Assembly: GCF_026151205.1 (NCBI RefSeq)
Contig: NC_087075.1
Span: 618,501 to 682,500 of the forward strand
Length of the DNA: 64,000 bases
Reading direction: 5' to 3'
DNA from: Bolinopsis microptera
Lineage: Eukaryota; Ctenophora; Tentaculata; Lobata; Bolinopsidae
In this document: positions 39,719 to 51,059 of the stretch, one piece after another
How the letters are laid out: each line of letters starts with the position of its first letter
Position numbering within the stretch: the first letter of the stretch is position 1
Made by a program: the position numbers and the translations under genes
Notes under the pieces: generated by a model
Databases searched by the model: none
The model's input: only the letters and a program-made list of their open reading frames with translations
Told to the model about the DNA's origin: nothing

Positions 39719-42700
39719 GGAGACACCACCTGTTATATGTCTGGTATTCTGATCTACTTGCCCTCTGGTTGCTGACATCACTTCATCATGGCCCTTTCTC
39801 TTCATCGTTTCCTCTTCTGCTCTTCTCCTCACCGGTAAGCATTATACTATTCAGCACTATACTATTCAGCACTATACTATTCTCATTATACTATTCAGCA
39901 CATACTATTCTCATTATACTATTCAGCACTATACTATTCTCATTATACTAATCAGCACTATACTATTCAGCACTATACTATTCAGCACTATACTATTCAG
40001 CACTATACTATTCTCATTATATATAATATAGATATCATGGGAAACTGCTTATTCACAAACGTTTGTGGAGTAGCAGAAAAGCATTGTATTGTTCAGGTAC
40101 GGGATACTGGTAACTAGAAAGTAAGCATTGTATTGTTCAGGTACGGGATGCTGGTAACTAGAAAGTAAGCTTTGTATTGTTCAGGTACGGGATACTGGTA
40201 ACTAGAAAGTAAGCATTGTATTGTTCAGGTACGGGATACTGGTACTAGAAAGTAAGCATTGTATTGTTCAGGTACGAGATACTGGTAACTAGAAAGTAAG
40301 CATTGTATTGTTCAGGGTACGGGATACTGGTAACTAGAAAGTAAGCATTGTATTGTTCGGGTACGGGATACTGGTAACTAGAAAGTAAGCATTGTATTGT
40401 TCAGGTACGGGATACTGGTAACTAGAAAGTAAGCAGTGTATTGTTCAGGTACGGGATACTGGTAACTAGAAAGTAAGCATTGTATTGTTCAGGTACAGGA
40501 TGCTGGTAACTAGAAAGTAAGCATTGTATTGTTCAGGTACGGGATACTGGTAACTAGAAAGTAAGCATTGTATCGTTCAGGTACGGGATACTGGTAACTA
40601 GAAAGTAAGCATTGTATTGTTCAGGTACAGGATAATGGTAACTAGAAAGTAAGCATTGTATTGTTCAGGTACGGGATACTGGTAACTAGAAAGTAAGCAT
40701 TCTATTGTTCAGGTACCGGATACTGGTAACTAGAAAGTAAGCATTGTATTGTTCAGGTACGGGATACTGGTAACTAGAAAGTAAGCATTGTATTGTTCAG
40801 GTACGGGATACTGGTAACTAGAAAGTAAGCATTGTATTGTTCAGGTACGGGATACTGGTAACTAGAAAGTAAGCATTGTATTGTTCAGGTACGGGATACT
40901 GGTAACTAGAAAGTAAGCATTGTATTGTTCAGGTACGGGATACTGGTAACTAGAAAATAAGCATTGTATTGTTCAGGTACGGGATACTGGTAACTAGAAA
41001 GTAAGCATTGTATTGTTCAGGTACGGGATACTGGTAACTAGAAAGTAAGCATTTTATTGTTCAGGTACGGGATACTGGTAACTAGAAAGTAAGCATTGTA
41101 TCGTTCAGGTACGGGATACTGGTAACTAGAAAGTAATCATTCTATTGTTCAGATACGGGATACTGGTAACTAGAAAGTAAGCATTGCATTGTTCAGGTAC
41201 GGGATACTGGTAACTAGAAAGAGAGCATTCTATTGTTCAGGTACGGGATACTGGTAACTAGAAAGTAAGCATTCTATTGTTCAGATACGGGATACTGGTA
41301 ACTAGAAAGTAAGCATTGTATTGTTCAGGCACGGGATACTGGTAACTAGAAAGTAAGCATTGTATTGTTCAGGTACGGGATACTGGTAACTAGAAAGTAA
41401 GCATTGTATTGTTCAGGTACGGGATACTGGTAACTAGAAAGTAAGCATTGTATTGTTCAGGTACGGGATGCTGGTAACTAGAAAGTAAGCATTGTATTGT
41501 TCAGGTACAGGATAATGGTAACTAGAAAGTAAGCATTGTATTGTTCAGGTACGGGATACTGGTAACTGTAAGCATTGTATTGTTCAGGTACGGGATACTG
41601 GTAACTAGAAAGTAAGCATTGTATTGTTCAGGTACGGGATACTGGTAACTAGAAAGTAAGCATTGTATTGTTTAGGTACGGGATGCTGGTAACTAGAAAG
41701 CAAGCATTGTATTGTTCAGGTACGGGATGCTGGTAACTAGAAAGTAAGCATTGTATTGTTCAGGTACGGGATACTGGTAACTAGAAAGTAAGCATTGTAT
41801 CGTTCAGGTACGGGATACTGGTAACTAGAAAGTAAGCAGTGTATTGTTCAGGTACGGGATGCTGGTAACTAGAAAGTAAGCATTGTATTGTTCAGGTACG
41901 GGATACTGGTAACTAGAAAGTAAGCATTGTATTGTTCAGGTACGGGATACTGGTAACTAGAAAGTAAGCATTGTATCGTTCAGGTACGGGATACTGGTAA
42001 CTAGAAAGTAAGCATTGTATTGTTCAGGTACGGGATACTGGTAACTAGAAAGTAAGCATTGTATTGTTCAGGTACGGGATACTGGTAACTGTAAGCATTG
42101 TATTGCTCAGGTACGGGATACTGGTAACTAGAAAGTAAGCATTGTATTGTTCAGGTACGGGATGCTGGTAACTAGAAAGTAAGCATTGTATTGTTCAGGT
42201 ACGGGATACTGGTAACTGTAAGCATTGTATTGCTCAGGTACGGGATACTGGTAACTAGAAAGTAAGCATTGTATTGTTCAGGTACGGGATACTGGTAACT
42301 AGAAAGTAAGCATTGTATTGTTCAGGTACGGGATACTGGTAACTGTAAGCATTGTATCGTTCAGGTACGGGATACTGGTAACTAGAAAGTAAGCATTGTA
42401 TTGTTCAGGTACGGGATACTGGTAACTAGAAAGTAAGCATTGTATTGTTCAGGTACGGGATACTGGTAACTAGAAAGTAAGCATTGTATTGTTCAGGTAC
42501 GGGATACTGGTAACTAGAAAGTAAGCATTGTATTGTTCAGGTACGAGATACTGGTAACTAGAAAGTAAGAATTGTATTGTTCAGGTACGGGATACTGGTA
42601 ACTAGAAAGTAAGCATTGTATTGTTCAGGTACGGGATACTGGTAACTAGAAAGTAAGCATTGTATTGTTCAGGTACGGGATGCTGGTAACTAGAAGTAAG

Positions 42701-45700
42701 CATTGTATTGTTCAGGTACGGGATACTGGTAACTAGAAAGTAAGCATTGTATTGTTCAGGTACGGGATACTGGTAACTAGAAAGTAAGCATTGTATTGTT
42801 CAGGTACGGGATGCTGGTAACTAGAAAGTAAGCATTGTATTGTTCAGGTACGGGATACTGGTAACTAGAAAGTAAGCATTGTATTGTTCAGGTACGGGAT
42901 ACTGGTAACTAGAAAGTAAGCATTGTATTGTTCAGGTACGGGAAACTGGTAACTAGAAAGTAAGCATTGTATTGTTCAGGTACGGGATACTGGTAACTAG
43001 AAAGTAAGCATTGTGTTGTTCAGGTACGGGATACTGGTAACTAGAAAGTAAGCATCGTATTGTTCAGGTACGGGATACTGGTAACTAGAAAGTAAGCATT
43101 GTATTGTTCAGGTACGGGATACTGGTAACTAGAAAGTAAGCATTGTATTGTTCAGGTACGGGATACTGGTAACTAGAAAGTAAGCATTGTATTGTTCAGG
43201 TACGGGATACTGGTAACTAGAAAGTAAGCATTGTATTGTTCAGGTACGGGATACTGGTAACTAGAAAGTAAGCATCGTATTGTTCAGGTACGGGATACTG
43301 GTAACTAGAAAGTAAGCATTGTATCGTTCAGGTACAGGATACTGGTAACTAGAAAGTAAGCATTGTATTGTTCAGGTACGGGATACTGGTAACTAGAAAG
43401 TAAGCATTGTATTGTTCAGGTACGGGATACTGGTAAACTAGAAAGTAAACATTGTATTGTTCAGGTACGGGATACTGGTAACTAGAAAGAGAGCTCATTT
43501 TACTGTGGCATTTATTTGGGTATATTCCAGCTGCTGTTCCGTCATCACAGCCTTCAGCAAGGGAGAGGTCCACTTCTTTCCGGGTTAGTAGTGTACTGAT
43601 GTAGACAAAACTCTTGATTTAAATCGTTATCCTTATCTCTAGAGTAAGTCATCTCACTATTTCAGATAGTGCTATGTGTAGAGTAAGTCACCTCACTATT
43701 TCAGATAGTGCTATGTGTAGAGTAAGTCACCTCACTATTTCAGATAGTGCTATGTGTAGAGTAAGTCACCTCACTATTTTAGATGGTGCTATGTGTAGAG
43801 TAAGTCACCTCACTATTTCAGATGGTGCTATGTGTAGAGTAAGTCACCTCACTATTTCAGATAGTGCTATGTGTAGAGTAAGTCACCTCACTATTTCAGA
43901 TAGTGCTATGTGTAGAGTAAGTCACCTCACTATTTCAGATAGTGCTATGTGTAGAGTAAGTCACCTCACTATTTCAGATGGTGCTATGTGTAGAGTAAGT
44001 CACCTCACTATTTCAGATGGTGCTATGTGTAGAGTAAGTCACCTCACTATTTCAGATAGTGCTATGTGTAGAGTAAGTCACCTCACTATTTCAGATAGTG
44101 CTATGTGTAGAGTAAGTCACCTCACTATTTCAGATAGTGTTATGTGTAGAGTAAGTCACCTCACTATTTCAGATAGTGCTATGTGTAGAGTAAGTCACCT
44201 CACTATTTCAGATAGTGCTATGTGTAGAGTAAGTCACCTCACTATTTCAGATAGTGCTATGTGTAGAGTAAGTCACCTCACTATTTCAGATGGTGCTATG
44301 TGTAGAGTAAGTCACCTCACTATTTCAGATGGTGCTATGTGTAGAGTAAGTCACCTCACTATTTCAGATAGTGCTATGTGTAGAGTAAGTCACCTCACTA
44401 TTTCAGATAGTGCTATGTGTAGAGTAAGTCACCTCACTATTTCAGATAGTGCTATGTGTAGAGTAAGTCACCTCACTATTTCAGATAGTGCTATGTGTAG
44501 AGTAAGTCACCTCACTATTTCAGATAGTGCTATGTGTAGAGTAAGTCACCTCACTATTTCAGATAGTGCTATGTGTAGAGTAAGTCACCTCACTATTTCA
44601 GATAGTGCTATGTGTAGAGTAAGTCACCTCACTATTTCAGATAGTGCTATGTGTAGAGTAAGTCACCTCACTATTTCAGATAGTGCTATGTGTAGAGTAA
44701 GTCACCTCACTATTTCAGATAGTGCTATGTGTAGAGTAAGTCACCTCACTATTTCAGATAGTGCTATGTGTAGAGTAAGTCACCTCACTATTTCAGATAG
44801 TGCTATGTGTAGAGTAAGTCACCTCACTATTTCAGATAGTGCTATGTGTAGAGTAAGTCACCTCACTATTTCAGATAGTGCTATGTGTAGAGTAAGTCAC
44901 CTCACTATTTCAGATAGTGCTATGTGTAGAGTAAGTCACCTGAACTCACCCTTGAGACGCCTGCTTCTCTCTACCCTTCTAGGTAAACGCTTACTTAAAC
45001 TTCTAAAATCACATTTTTCTAAAATCACGTGACACAAATAAACCAATAAGAACACAGTTTTAACACTACTCGATTTCTAAATTAAGCGCAGTTTTGTCGA
45101 TTTTTAAAGATCCCGTTAACCAAAATGTGTCGAGAGACAAACTATTTAAGATAAATTGATGGTTAAAAAATAAGAAGAGCACCGTAAAATAAACTGCACG
45201 CCGCAGTTTATTCGATATTTTGCAATAATAAATCTTCAAGAAATGAACTCAGAAGCTTATGAGTATTAGTACAGTGAACCCCTCCCTGCTACTGGAGTAG
45301 TATTAGTACCTACACTTTGTGTCATAGTTTTTATTAGAGTGCTAATAATAGCAGGGGTATACGAACCCCTGTACACCCCTGAATAATAGTATCTACTTGA
45401 AATTATCTAGATAAGTAAATAAAGAAATTACGGGTTTTATCTAGATAATCCTATCTAAATATTATCTAGATGCCAACCCTGCTCAAAGTTAAATATATAT
45501 TATATATTATATAAATATAAATATAAATCATTAATTAAAATTTAAAATTTACATTTCGCAGGAGTAGTGCCCTTTGTACTGGTAATCTCTACAAATATCT
45601 GTCTCTGCGTTCTTGCTAGAATAAAAATAATGCAAGAAAACGAGGTTAGTTTCATAATAATATTACTAATAATGATATAAAAATTTCTTTAGTCATATAG

Positions 45701-48700
45701 GTTAATTATAATTTTACTAAGTATCGCACTAAATCGTCTTAAATAAAATCAACCCTTCGAAGTTGGATGATTGAAATCTTCCTTCCATTTTCATGATCAG
45801 TTTACTTTTAATTTTATTGGTGAGTATAGTTTACCGGCTTATGCGATTATTCCATGGTTTACACTACTGTAACCATAATTACATTAGGTAACCATAATTA
45901 CATTAGGTAACCATAGTAACATTATGTAACCATAATTACATTAGGTAACCATAATTACATTAGGTAACCATAGTAACATTAGGTAACCATAATTACATTA
46001 GGTAACCATAGTAACATTAGGTCGTAGTGGCACTTAACAGAAGAATGTCTGAAGGAGTAGCAAAGTGCTCAGTTTCACGCAAACCTCCCAGCACAGCTAT
46101 AAAAGGTAAAAATACAATAAAGCTCTAGACTCTAATGTATAAACTCCAAGCACAGCTATAAAAGGCCGCACATAAGTTCGGCCATATTTTGCGAAAAGTG
46201 CGATCCCAGCTGATTCTGCCTAAAATTGCTTGATATGCAGCTAGTGTGCGGCACTATTAGTGCGGCTAGTGTGCGGCGAATATTTGAGAAATGTGGCAAA
46301 CATGCGGCGAAAAGTTAAACAATACTACATGGGGTTAGTTTAATAATTCTTTCTATAAGAAAAAATGAGTATTGCACGATTTACAAAACAATTTTCTTCT
46401 ACTGATAGTGATAAAGGTAACAACTTAATTCCTAAGTTCTCAATGCATTATGTTACTGGGCCGCGCTCCAGGTAATGCATTATGCAGCCGACATGGTAAT
46501 GAGTTGTATCACCTCGTGACCCCCATTGTCGTTTCACTACGATACATGACAGGGGGAGCCGCGCACTCGTGCGCGGCGGATCATACAACGTATGACAAGT
46601 AATGAGTACCAACTAAGCCCAATTTTTAGCTGTATTTACCCTAATTTGCAACTGAACTCGCTGCAATATTTCTGAACTCCAAACTTTACGATAAATTGTT
46701 GCTTTTTATACCTGAAATTATAAAAAATTGTACGGGAAGTTCCAAATAATTGTGCGAAAAAGTGCGGAATATAGTTAAACGAACTCGTCGCATGTTGCCT
46801 CTGTAAGAATACAGTAAAGCAAAGGCGGCTCGTGAGACCTGGCTGGCGGTTTACTTGGGTGTCTGGTCGACGGAATGATAAATTACTGATTACACGCGCG
46901 GCAAACCTGACACCTTATGTTACACGGCACACGCCCATATTTTTTGACAAATTACACGCATGTCGCAGCAAACTTAAAACGGAATCGGAAGAAATGTCGA
47001 TACAACCAAAGAACTCGTACTGTAGTACAAAACGATCGACACGTGCAGTGTGAGCGTGAGACCTGAGACGCGCAGGCCATAGTTTTAAAATTAACTATCA
47101 AGGTCATGGGGGGTGATTCGGAATCAGCGTCCAAAAATACACCGATTCAGATCAATTTCATACCCAAAGGGCCTTTTCACAAGAATTTTCTTAAAATTTG
47201 AGCGAGCGATTTAGTAGGAGCGGTGTCCTAAACCCTAAAAACCATTTAATTAACGATGTCAATTCTTCGCAGCTCGGAGAGGCCCAGTTAAGTAGCGCAT
47301 TTTGCTGATCTAACGAAGCGAGAAGCATAATTGAGTGCGCGGCGCGGCCTAGTATGCAGTAACACATCCCGCTACAATATAAAAACCATCAATTTATACA
47401 GCAATACGAGCGCTGATATGCTTTGTACTTGTAGTGTTTTCAATTAACTATGTGTTAAATTTCGATCTGCAAGTTATCCAAATATGAAATAAGTTTTGGA
47501 CACCTTGAAATTGAAATTCGTTAGGAGCAGACTGCTGACTGCTCTTAAAGAATTTCGACTGAGTCACGTGCGCGTGAACTCGAACGTGAACTCGAACGTT
47601 TGCGCAGTAAAATTGCAGATTTAAAAAAATAAAATATAATTGATAATTGCGCGGCTTATTGGTAAAATGAAAAAAAATAATATTTGCGCGCGCAAATAAT
47701 TAAGAAATAAATTAATAAGTAATTTAATAAATAAATAAGTCACTATCTTTACAGGTATCCTTACAGTTGTAGGGCTATGCTCGGTTGCTATAGTAACGTG
47801 GACACCCAGTATTGCTACTCACTTGTTTACTTACATCAACAAAGTTGATCGTGGCCCGGTCTGGCTGGAACGAGTTAGAATCTGTGCTTACTTTCTCGGA
47901 TCATTTGGTAATTTATAAAGGAGCAGCTGAGTGTAGTTTGGTAATTTACTAAAGTAGCAGAGTGTAGTTTGGTAATTTACTAAAGTAGCAGAGTGTAGTT
48001 TGGTTATTTACTAAAGTAGCAGAGTGTAGTTTGGTAATTTACTAAAGTAGCAGAGTGTAGTTTGGCCTTGGTAATTTACTAAAATAGCAGAGTGTAGTTT
48101 GGTAATTTACTAAAGTAGCAGAGTGTAGTTTGATGATTTACTAAAGTAGCAGAGTGTAGTTTGGTAATTTACTAAAGTAGCAGAGTGTAGTTTGGTAATT
48201 TACTAAAGTAGCAGAGTGTAGTTTGGTAATTTACTAGAGTAGCAGAGTGTAGTTTGGTAATTTACTAGAGCAGCAGAGTGTAGTTTAGTAATTTACTAGA
48301 GTAGCAGAGTGTAGTTTGGTAATTTACTAGAGTAGCAGAGTGTAGTTTGGTAATTTACTAAAGTAGCAGAGTGTAGTTTGGTAATTTACTAGAGCAGCAG
48401 AGTGTAGTTTGGTAATTTACTAGAGTAGCAGAGTGTAGTTTGGTAACTTACTAAAGTAGCAGAGTGTAGTTTGGTAATTTACTAAAGTAGCAGAGTGTAG
48501 TTTAGTAACTATTATTAATTAATTTCTCAGATTATTAATTCCCGAACAAGCGATGTTTTATAACGTGACTATAAATTTCAGCTAACCCAGTGCTGTACAT
48601 GGTGGTTAATAGAGATTTCGTGGCATATCTCCGGATACTAGCAGCACGACGGAGGTGCAAGGACTCCCTCCCTCCGCCCAGACACAACACAGCTCACGTT

Positions 48701-48868
48701 GCAGTAGTGAGAACCTTTAGGAAGTGTAAAATGGAACGCCTTCGGAGAATCAAGGAAAACACTCATGGTTGTCATGGTAGTAGCCTGGCAATGAAGACTC
48801 CGTCTGTTATGTTCGAAGAAATGCGGTCACACGAAAATATTATCAGAGTAGTAGATACTGCTTTATAG
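39719..48868 (+). CDS. Class A (rhodopsin-like) GPCR, TM3 to C-terminus, left arm
   Basis: Exons: 39,719-39,834 (TM3, noisy here), 43,486-43,583 (TM4), 45,562-45,644 (TM5), 46,021-46,105 (ICL3), 47,755-47,907 (TM6, ECL3, start of TM7), 48,582-48,868 (NPVLY, helix 8, tail, TAG). All introns have GT/AG ends. Junction phases agree, except that one exon is probably missing between TM4 and TM5. Features: TM3 Cys 25 residues before the Arg of an HRF triplet replacing DRY; TM4 AFIWVYSS; TM5 GVVPFVLVIS; TM6 VTWTP; TM7 FANPVLY (NPxxY). The TM7 position of the opsin retinal lysine is Phe, so not an opsin. The tail is basic and ends DTAL, a class I PDZ ligand. TM1-TM2 are absent. Ligand unknown. Introns are mostly minisatellite. 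It converges with the FYY-IPNS gene. Confidence 0.85.
39835..40020. repeat. 15-bp minisatellite at the donor end of the TM3-TM4 intron (left arm)
   Basis: Begins at the TM3 donor (CCG|GTAAGCATTATACTATTC). Units alternate CACTATACTATTCAG with a TCATTATACTATTC variant. Each CAG-ending unit looks like a short acceptor. Confidence 0.85.
40076..43485. repeat. 44-bp minisatellite, ~77 copies, filling the TM3-TM4 intron (left arm)
   Basis: The unit runs GTAAGCATTGTATTGTTCAG, then GTACGGGATACTGGTAACTA, then GAAA. It begins with the same GTAAGCATT as the intron's true donor. The last unit's GGTAACTAG|AAAG is the true acceptor of the TM4 exon at 43,486. A few units lack CTAGAAAG-type bases and are ~37 bp. 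Scattered single-base variants make units distinguishable. Confidence 0.95.
43641..44942. repeat. 39-bp minisatellite, ~33 copies, in the TM4-TM5 intron (left arm)
   Basis: The unit is GTAAGTCACCTCACTATT-TCAG followed by ATAGTGCTATGTGTAGA: a consensus donor and a consensus acceptor 22 nt apart plus a 17-nt block. Variants differ mainly at ATAG/ATGG. Because 39 is a multiple of three, one frame stays open for 452 codons; I regard that as a repeat by-product, not a protein. Confidence 0.93.
44943..45561. other. Rest of the TM4-TM5 intron with a TIR-like fragment
   Basis: No supported exon. From 45,352 to 45,481 an AT-rich segment starts CAGGGGTATACGAACCCCTG and ends CCAACCCTG, with three internal TATCTAGATA palindromes. 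CAGGG/CCCTG ends recall hAT-type termini, but I see no matching 8-bp target duplication. Right-arm mirror: 57,132-57,750 (TIR-like part 57,212-57,341). An ECL2 exon is expected somewhere in this intron but was not found. Confidence 0.45.
45869..46020. repeat. 19-bp minisatellite, ~8 copies, ending at the ICL3 acceptor (left arm)
   Basis: Unit GTAACCATAATTACATTAG with a GTAACCATAGTAACATTAG variant. The last unit's CATTAG is the acceptor used for the ICL3 exon at 46,021. Each unit starts GT and ends AG. Confidence 0.9.
46106..47754. other. ICL3-TM6 intron with transposon-like debris
   Basis: Contains a partial copy of the preceding exon end at 46,149-46,165 (AGCACAGCTATAAAAGG), a GC-rich block with repeated GTGCGGC at 46,160-46,320, and a perfect 9-bp-stem hairpin at 46,558-46,577. 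Near 47,543-47,630 a short open frame encodes RARELERELERLRSKIADL, a leucine-zipper-like tail. CG-rich islands in AT-rich DNA suggest old mobile elements, but no transposase was recognised. Right-arm mirror 54,940-56,587. Confidence 0.4.
47904..48510. repeat. 31-bp minisatellite, ~18 copies, starting at the TM6-7 exon donor (left arm)
   Basis: Unit TTTGGTAATTTACTAAAGTA plus GCAGAGTGTAG. The first unit is the exon end itself (TTTG|GTAATTTA), so each copy repeats the donor. A TACTAAA branch-point-like motif and a GCAG follow inside the unit. Confidence 0.93.
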
Positions 48869-49610
48869 GAGGCAATAAAAGGTAGACTGTAGTGTTGTTA
48901 CACTACAGTATACTAATGCTATTAGTTTTAATTAGTATAATTAGTATTTTAGTCTGAATTGAGTGTTTTAAACTAATTACAACACTACAAATCTATTACA
49001 TTTATTGAGCTATTTAAGAATTTATTTTGACATTTCGTCCCTGATAAAGGCGTGTAGCCGAAACGTCGACATTATTTTGTTTATTACACTGAGTGGAGAC
49101 TCTCACTTCGTCCCAACAATCAAATATGATCAAGTATCAACCCACTCACAAGAACGAAAAATATACATGTTTTCAGAATCCCCTGTAAAAGGAACCTTTT
49201 TCATATTTCTACATTTTCGTAGATTCAGCAAATGCAATAAAACAAACATATTAGCGTTTTTTAATGCAGGTTACATTTTTAATAATATAAAAATAAAATA
49301 TAGAATTGCACATCAGTGGAAGGTTACAGTGATTTTTAGGATCGTAAAAATATATTTTCAAACATCGTAATTAAAATTACAAGAACAGTCAGTTTTTCAT
49401 GCCGTATTAATATCTTTTTTGTTTGTTCCACAGTCCCAATGTTAGTGTTACTGTGGCAACCGCTCCGATTTTACCATTTCAAGACTTCAAACTGAGAAAT
49501 TAAGTTTTATTTAGCTGACAATACATGGTAACATTTAACATTTTGTAAGATCTACAATATAAACGGTTTCGTTTTAAACTCTAAAATCATATCAACATCA
49601 TCTTGTCATA
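48869..49610. other. GPCR-FYY convergent intergenic region with hammerhead-like motif (left arm)
   Basis: AT-rich. At 49,041-49,066 it carries CTGATAAAGGCGTGTAGCCG followed by AAACGTC: a CUGAUA(A) core, a GGC/GCC stem with a 5-nt loop, then GAAAC. This resembles the hammerhead motif that recurs in Penelope-like retroelements. No reverse transcriptase is seen, so at most a terminal fragment. An open frame of 121 codons (49,005-49,370) overlaps it but is shortened in the mirror by a one-base difference, so I do not call it a gene. Right-arm mirror 53,083-53,825. Confidence 0.45.
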
Positions 49611-49913
49611 ACCAAGTCACTCTTACCACAGTTTAGTAGTAGAAGAGCTCAATAGCACCAAGTCACTCTTACCACAGTTTAGTAGTAGAAGAGCTCAATA
49701 GCAGTCTTACCACAGTTTAGTAGTAGAAGAGCTCAATAGCACCAAGTCACTCTTACCACAGTTTAGTAGTAGAAGAGCTCAATAGCACCAAGTCACTCTT
49801 ACCACAGTTTAGTAGTAGAAGAGCTCAATAGCACTCTTACCACAGTTTAGTAGTAGAAGAGCTCAATAGCACTCTTACCACAGTTTAGTAGTAGAAGAGC
49901 TCAATAGCACCAA
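49611..49913. repeat. 38/46-bp minisatellite of the FYY-IPNS 3' end (left arm)
   Basis: Mirror of 52,780-53,082. Seven copies of TTAGTAGTAGAAGAGCTCAA plus flank, i.e. the reverse complement of the last codons and stop of the FYY gene. Confidence 0.93.
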
Positions 49914-51059
49914 GGTAGTCCTTGATCCATTCTCCGAAAACTTTGTATTTGAGTCCGGCTTGGGTGATAGCTCCACTCATACTACGGCTGATATCGGCAT
50001 CAAATCTGAAGATTTATTTACGAAATAGCGGCTAGTTGAACATTCAGTAGATTACAGGTAAGCAGTATATAACAGTTAATTGGCTGTTTAAAGTTACTTT
50101 TTAAATTTAATTTCTTACTTCTTCAATACAAAAACTCAATACACAAACTCACTGGGGTCCCAGGAAGTAGGTGATAGAGTATCTATCAAAGTCAACTTCA
50201 GCAACTCTGTGTCTGACTGAGGGCACCTTGTTGTCGATGAGGTCATCTACCAGTTTACCGATGTTGACGAGGAAAGCATTGTCTCCTGTCACGGGGGCGG
50301 GTCTGTACTGGTTCTTGTGTAGGATCTGACAATGATTTGAAACTTTTATCAAATAATACAGATTTATACAGCAATAAACGTATATAAAAACAATGGCGAT
50401 AAAGAATGTTTTACGATTTACTTAATCGTAAAATTTTAATATTCTGAGAATAATGAGAAATATTGAGATTGTTTATTTTGATCAGTAGAGGTTTATTTTA
50501 CCTCAAGACCACCGTTGTTGAAGGTGGAGAGGACGGTGACGGTAGAGTCAAATGTGTTCTAGCTCTCTCAGGAGAGTTCCGTCAAAGTCAGAGTACATGT
50601 TGCTGTTGATCCTGGAAGAATTTATTATTTATAATCATAGGGACTGCCAAACACAAGGATTTTTTAAAGGAATATCAAGTACCCATCATATATAGCTGAG
50701 GTGGAATGTAACTCACTGTCTTCGGATGGGGTATTTTCTGAGTCCCATAGCAGAGAACTCGTCCTCAGAAAAGAGAGCGGGCAGGTTAGGGTACTCCATA
50801 GATCGAGCAATGCTCCTGATGAAGGCTCGTCCAATGTTCCTTCTGATTTCAAATCCAGTCTGGAAGGTCTCCTTGAATCCTTTGTCGAAGGTGCAGTTTC
50901 CAGTCTCGGGCCACACGTTGGGTTCCTGGCAGTCGTATCTGAGTTTCTCGAGGATGTCGTCACTCTCGAAGCTTGCAGCTCGGGTCTCGTGGGGTCCAAT
51001 GTTGTAGAGGTTCTTGTATTGAAGGGTGTTCTCAACATCGTCAAGTCCGGGGCAGTATC
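49885..51059 (-). CDS. FYY-type IPNS-like oxygenase, left arm copy, truncated and frameshifted
   Basis: Mirror of the right-arm gene. Exons in transcript order are 50,717-51,059, 50,502-50,611, 50,153-50,325 and 49,885-50,005. An extra A/T near 50,556 changes the HID iron-ligand codons into H-I-stop, so this copy would end in exon 2. The same exon is intact in the right arm, and the change is in a short homopolymer, so a consensus error is likely. The 5' exons are missing because the palindrome centre lies just upstream. The C-terminus again ends FYY before TAA. Confidence 0.85.

Noticed and set aside
40076-43485. CRISPR-like regular repeats
   Set aside because: Units are contiguous with no unique spacers, and the DNA is an animal intron.
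43674-45032. A 452-codon open frame with 13-residue repeats (MCRVSHL...)
   Set aside because: It is a by-product of a 39-bp intronic array whose length is divisible by three. It starts inside the array and its frame is not that of the receptor exons.
47755-48868. The GPCR as an opsin
   Set aside because: The position six residues before the NPxxY Asn, where opsins have the retinal-binding Lys, is Phe.
49005-49370. A 121-codon open frame beside the FYY gene
   Set aside because: It is shortened to 92 codons in the mirror arm by one base, overlaps the hammerhead-like repeat and has low-complexity composition.
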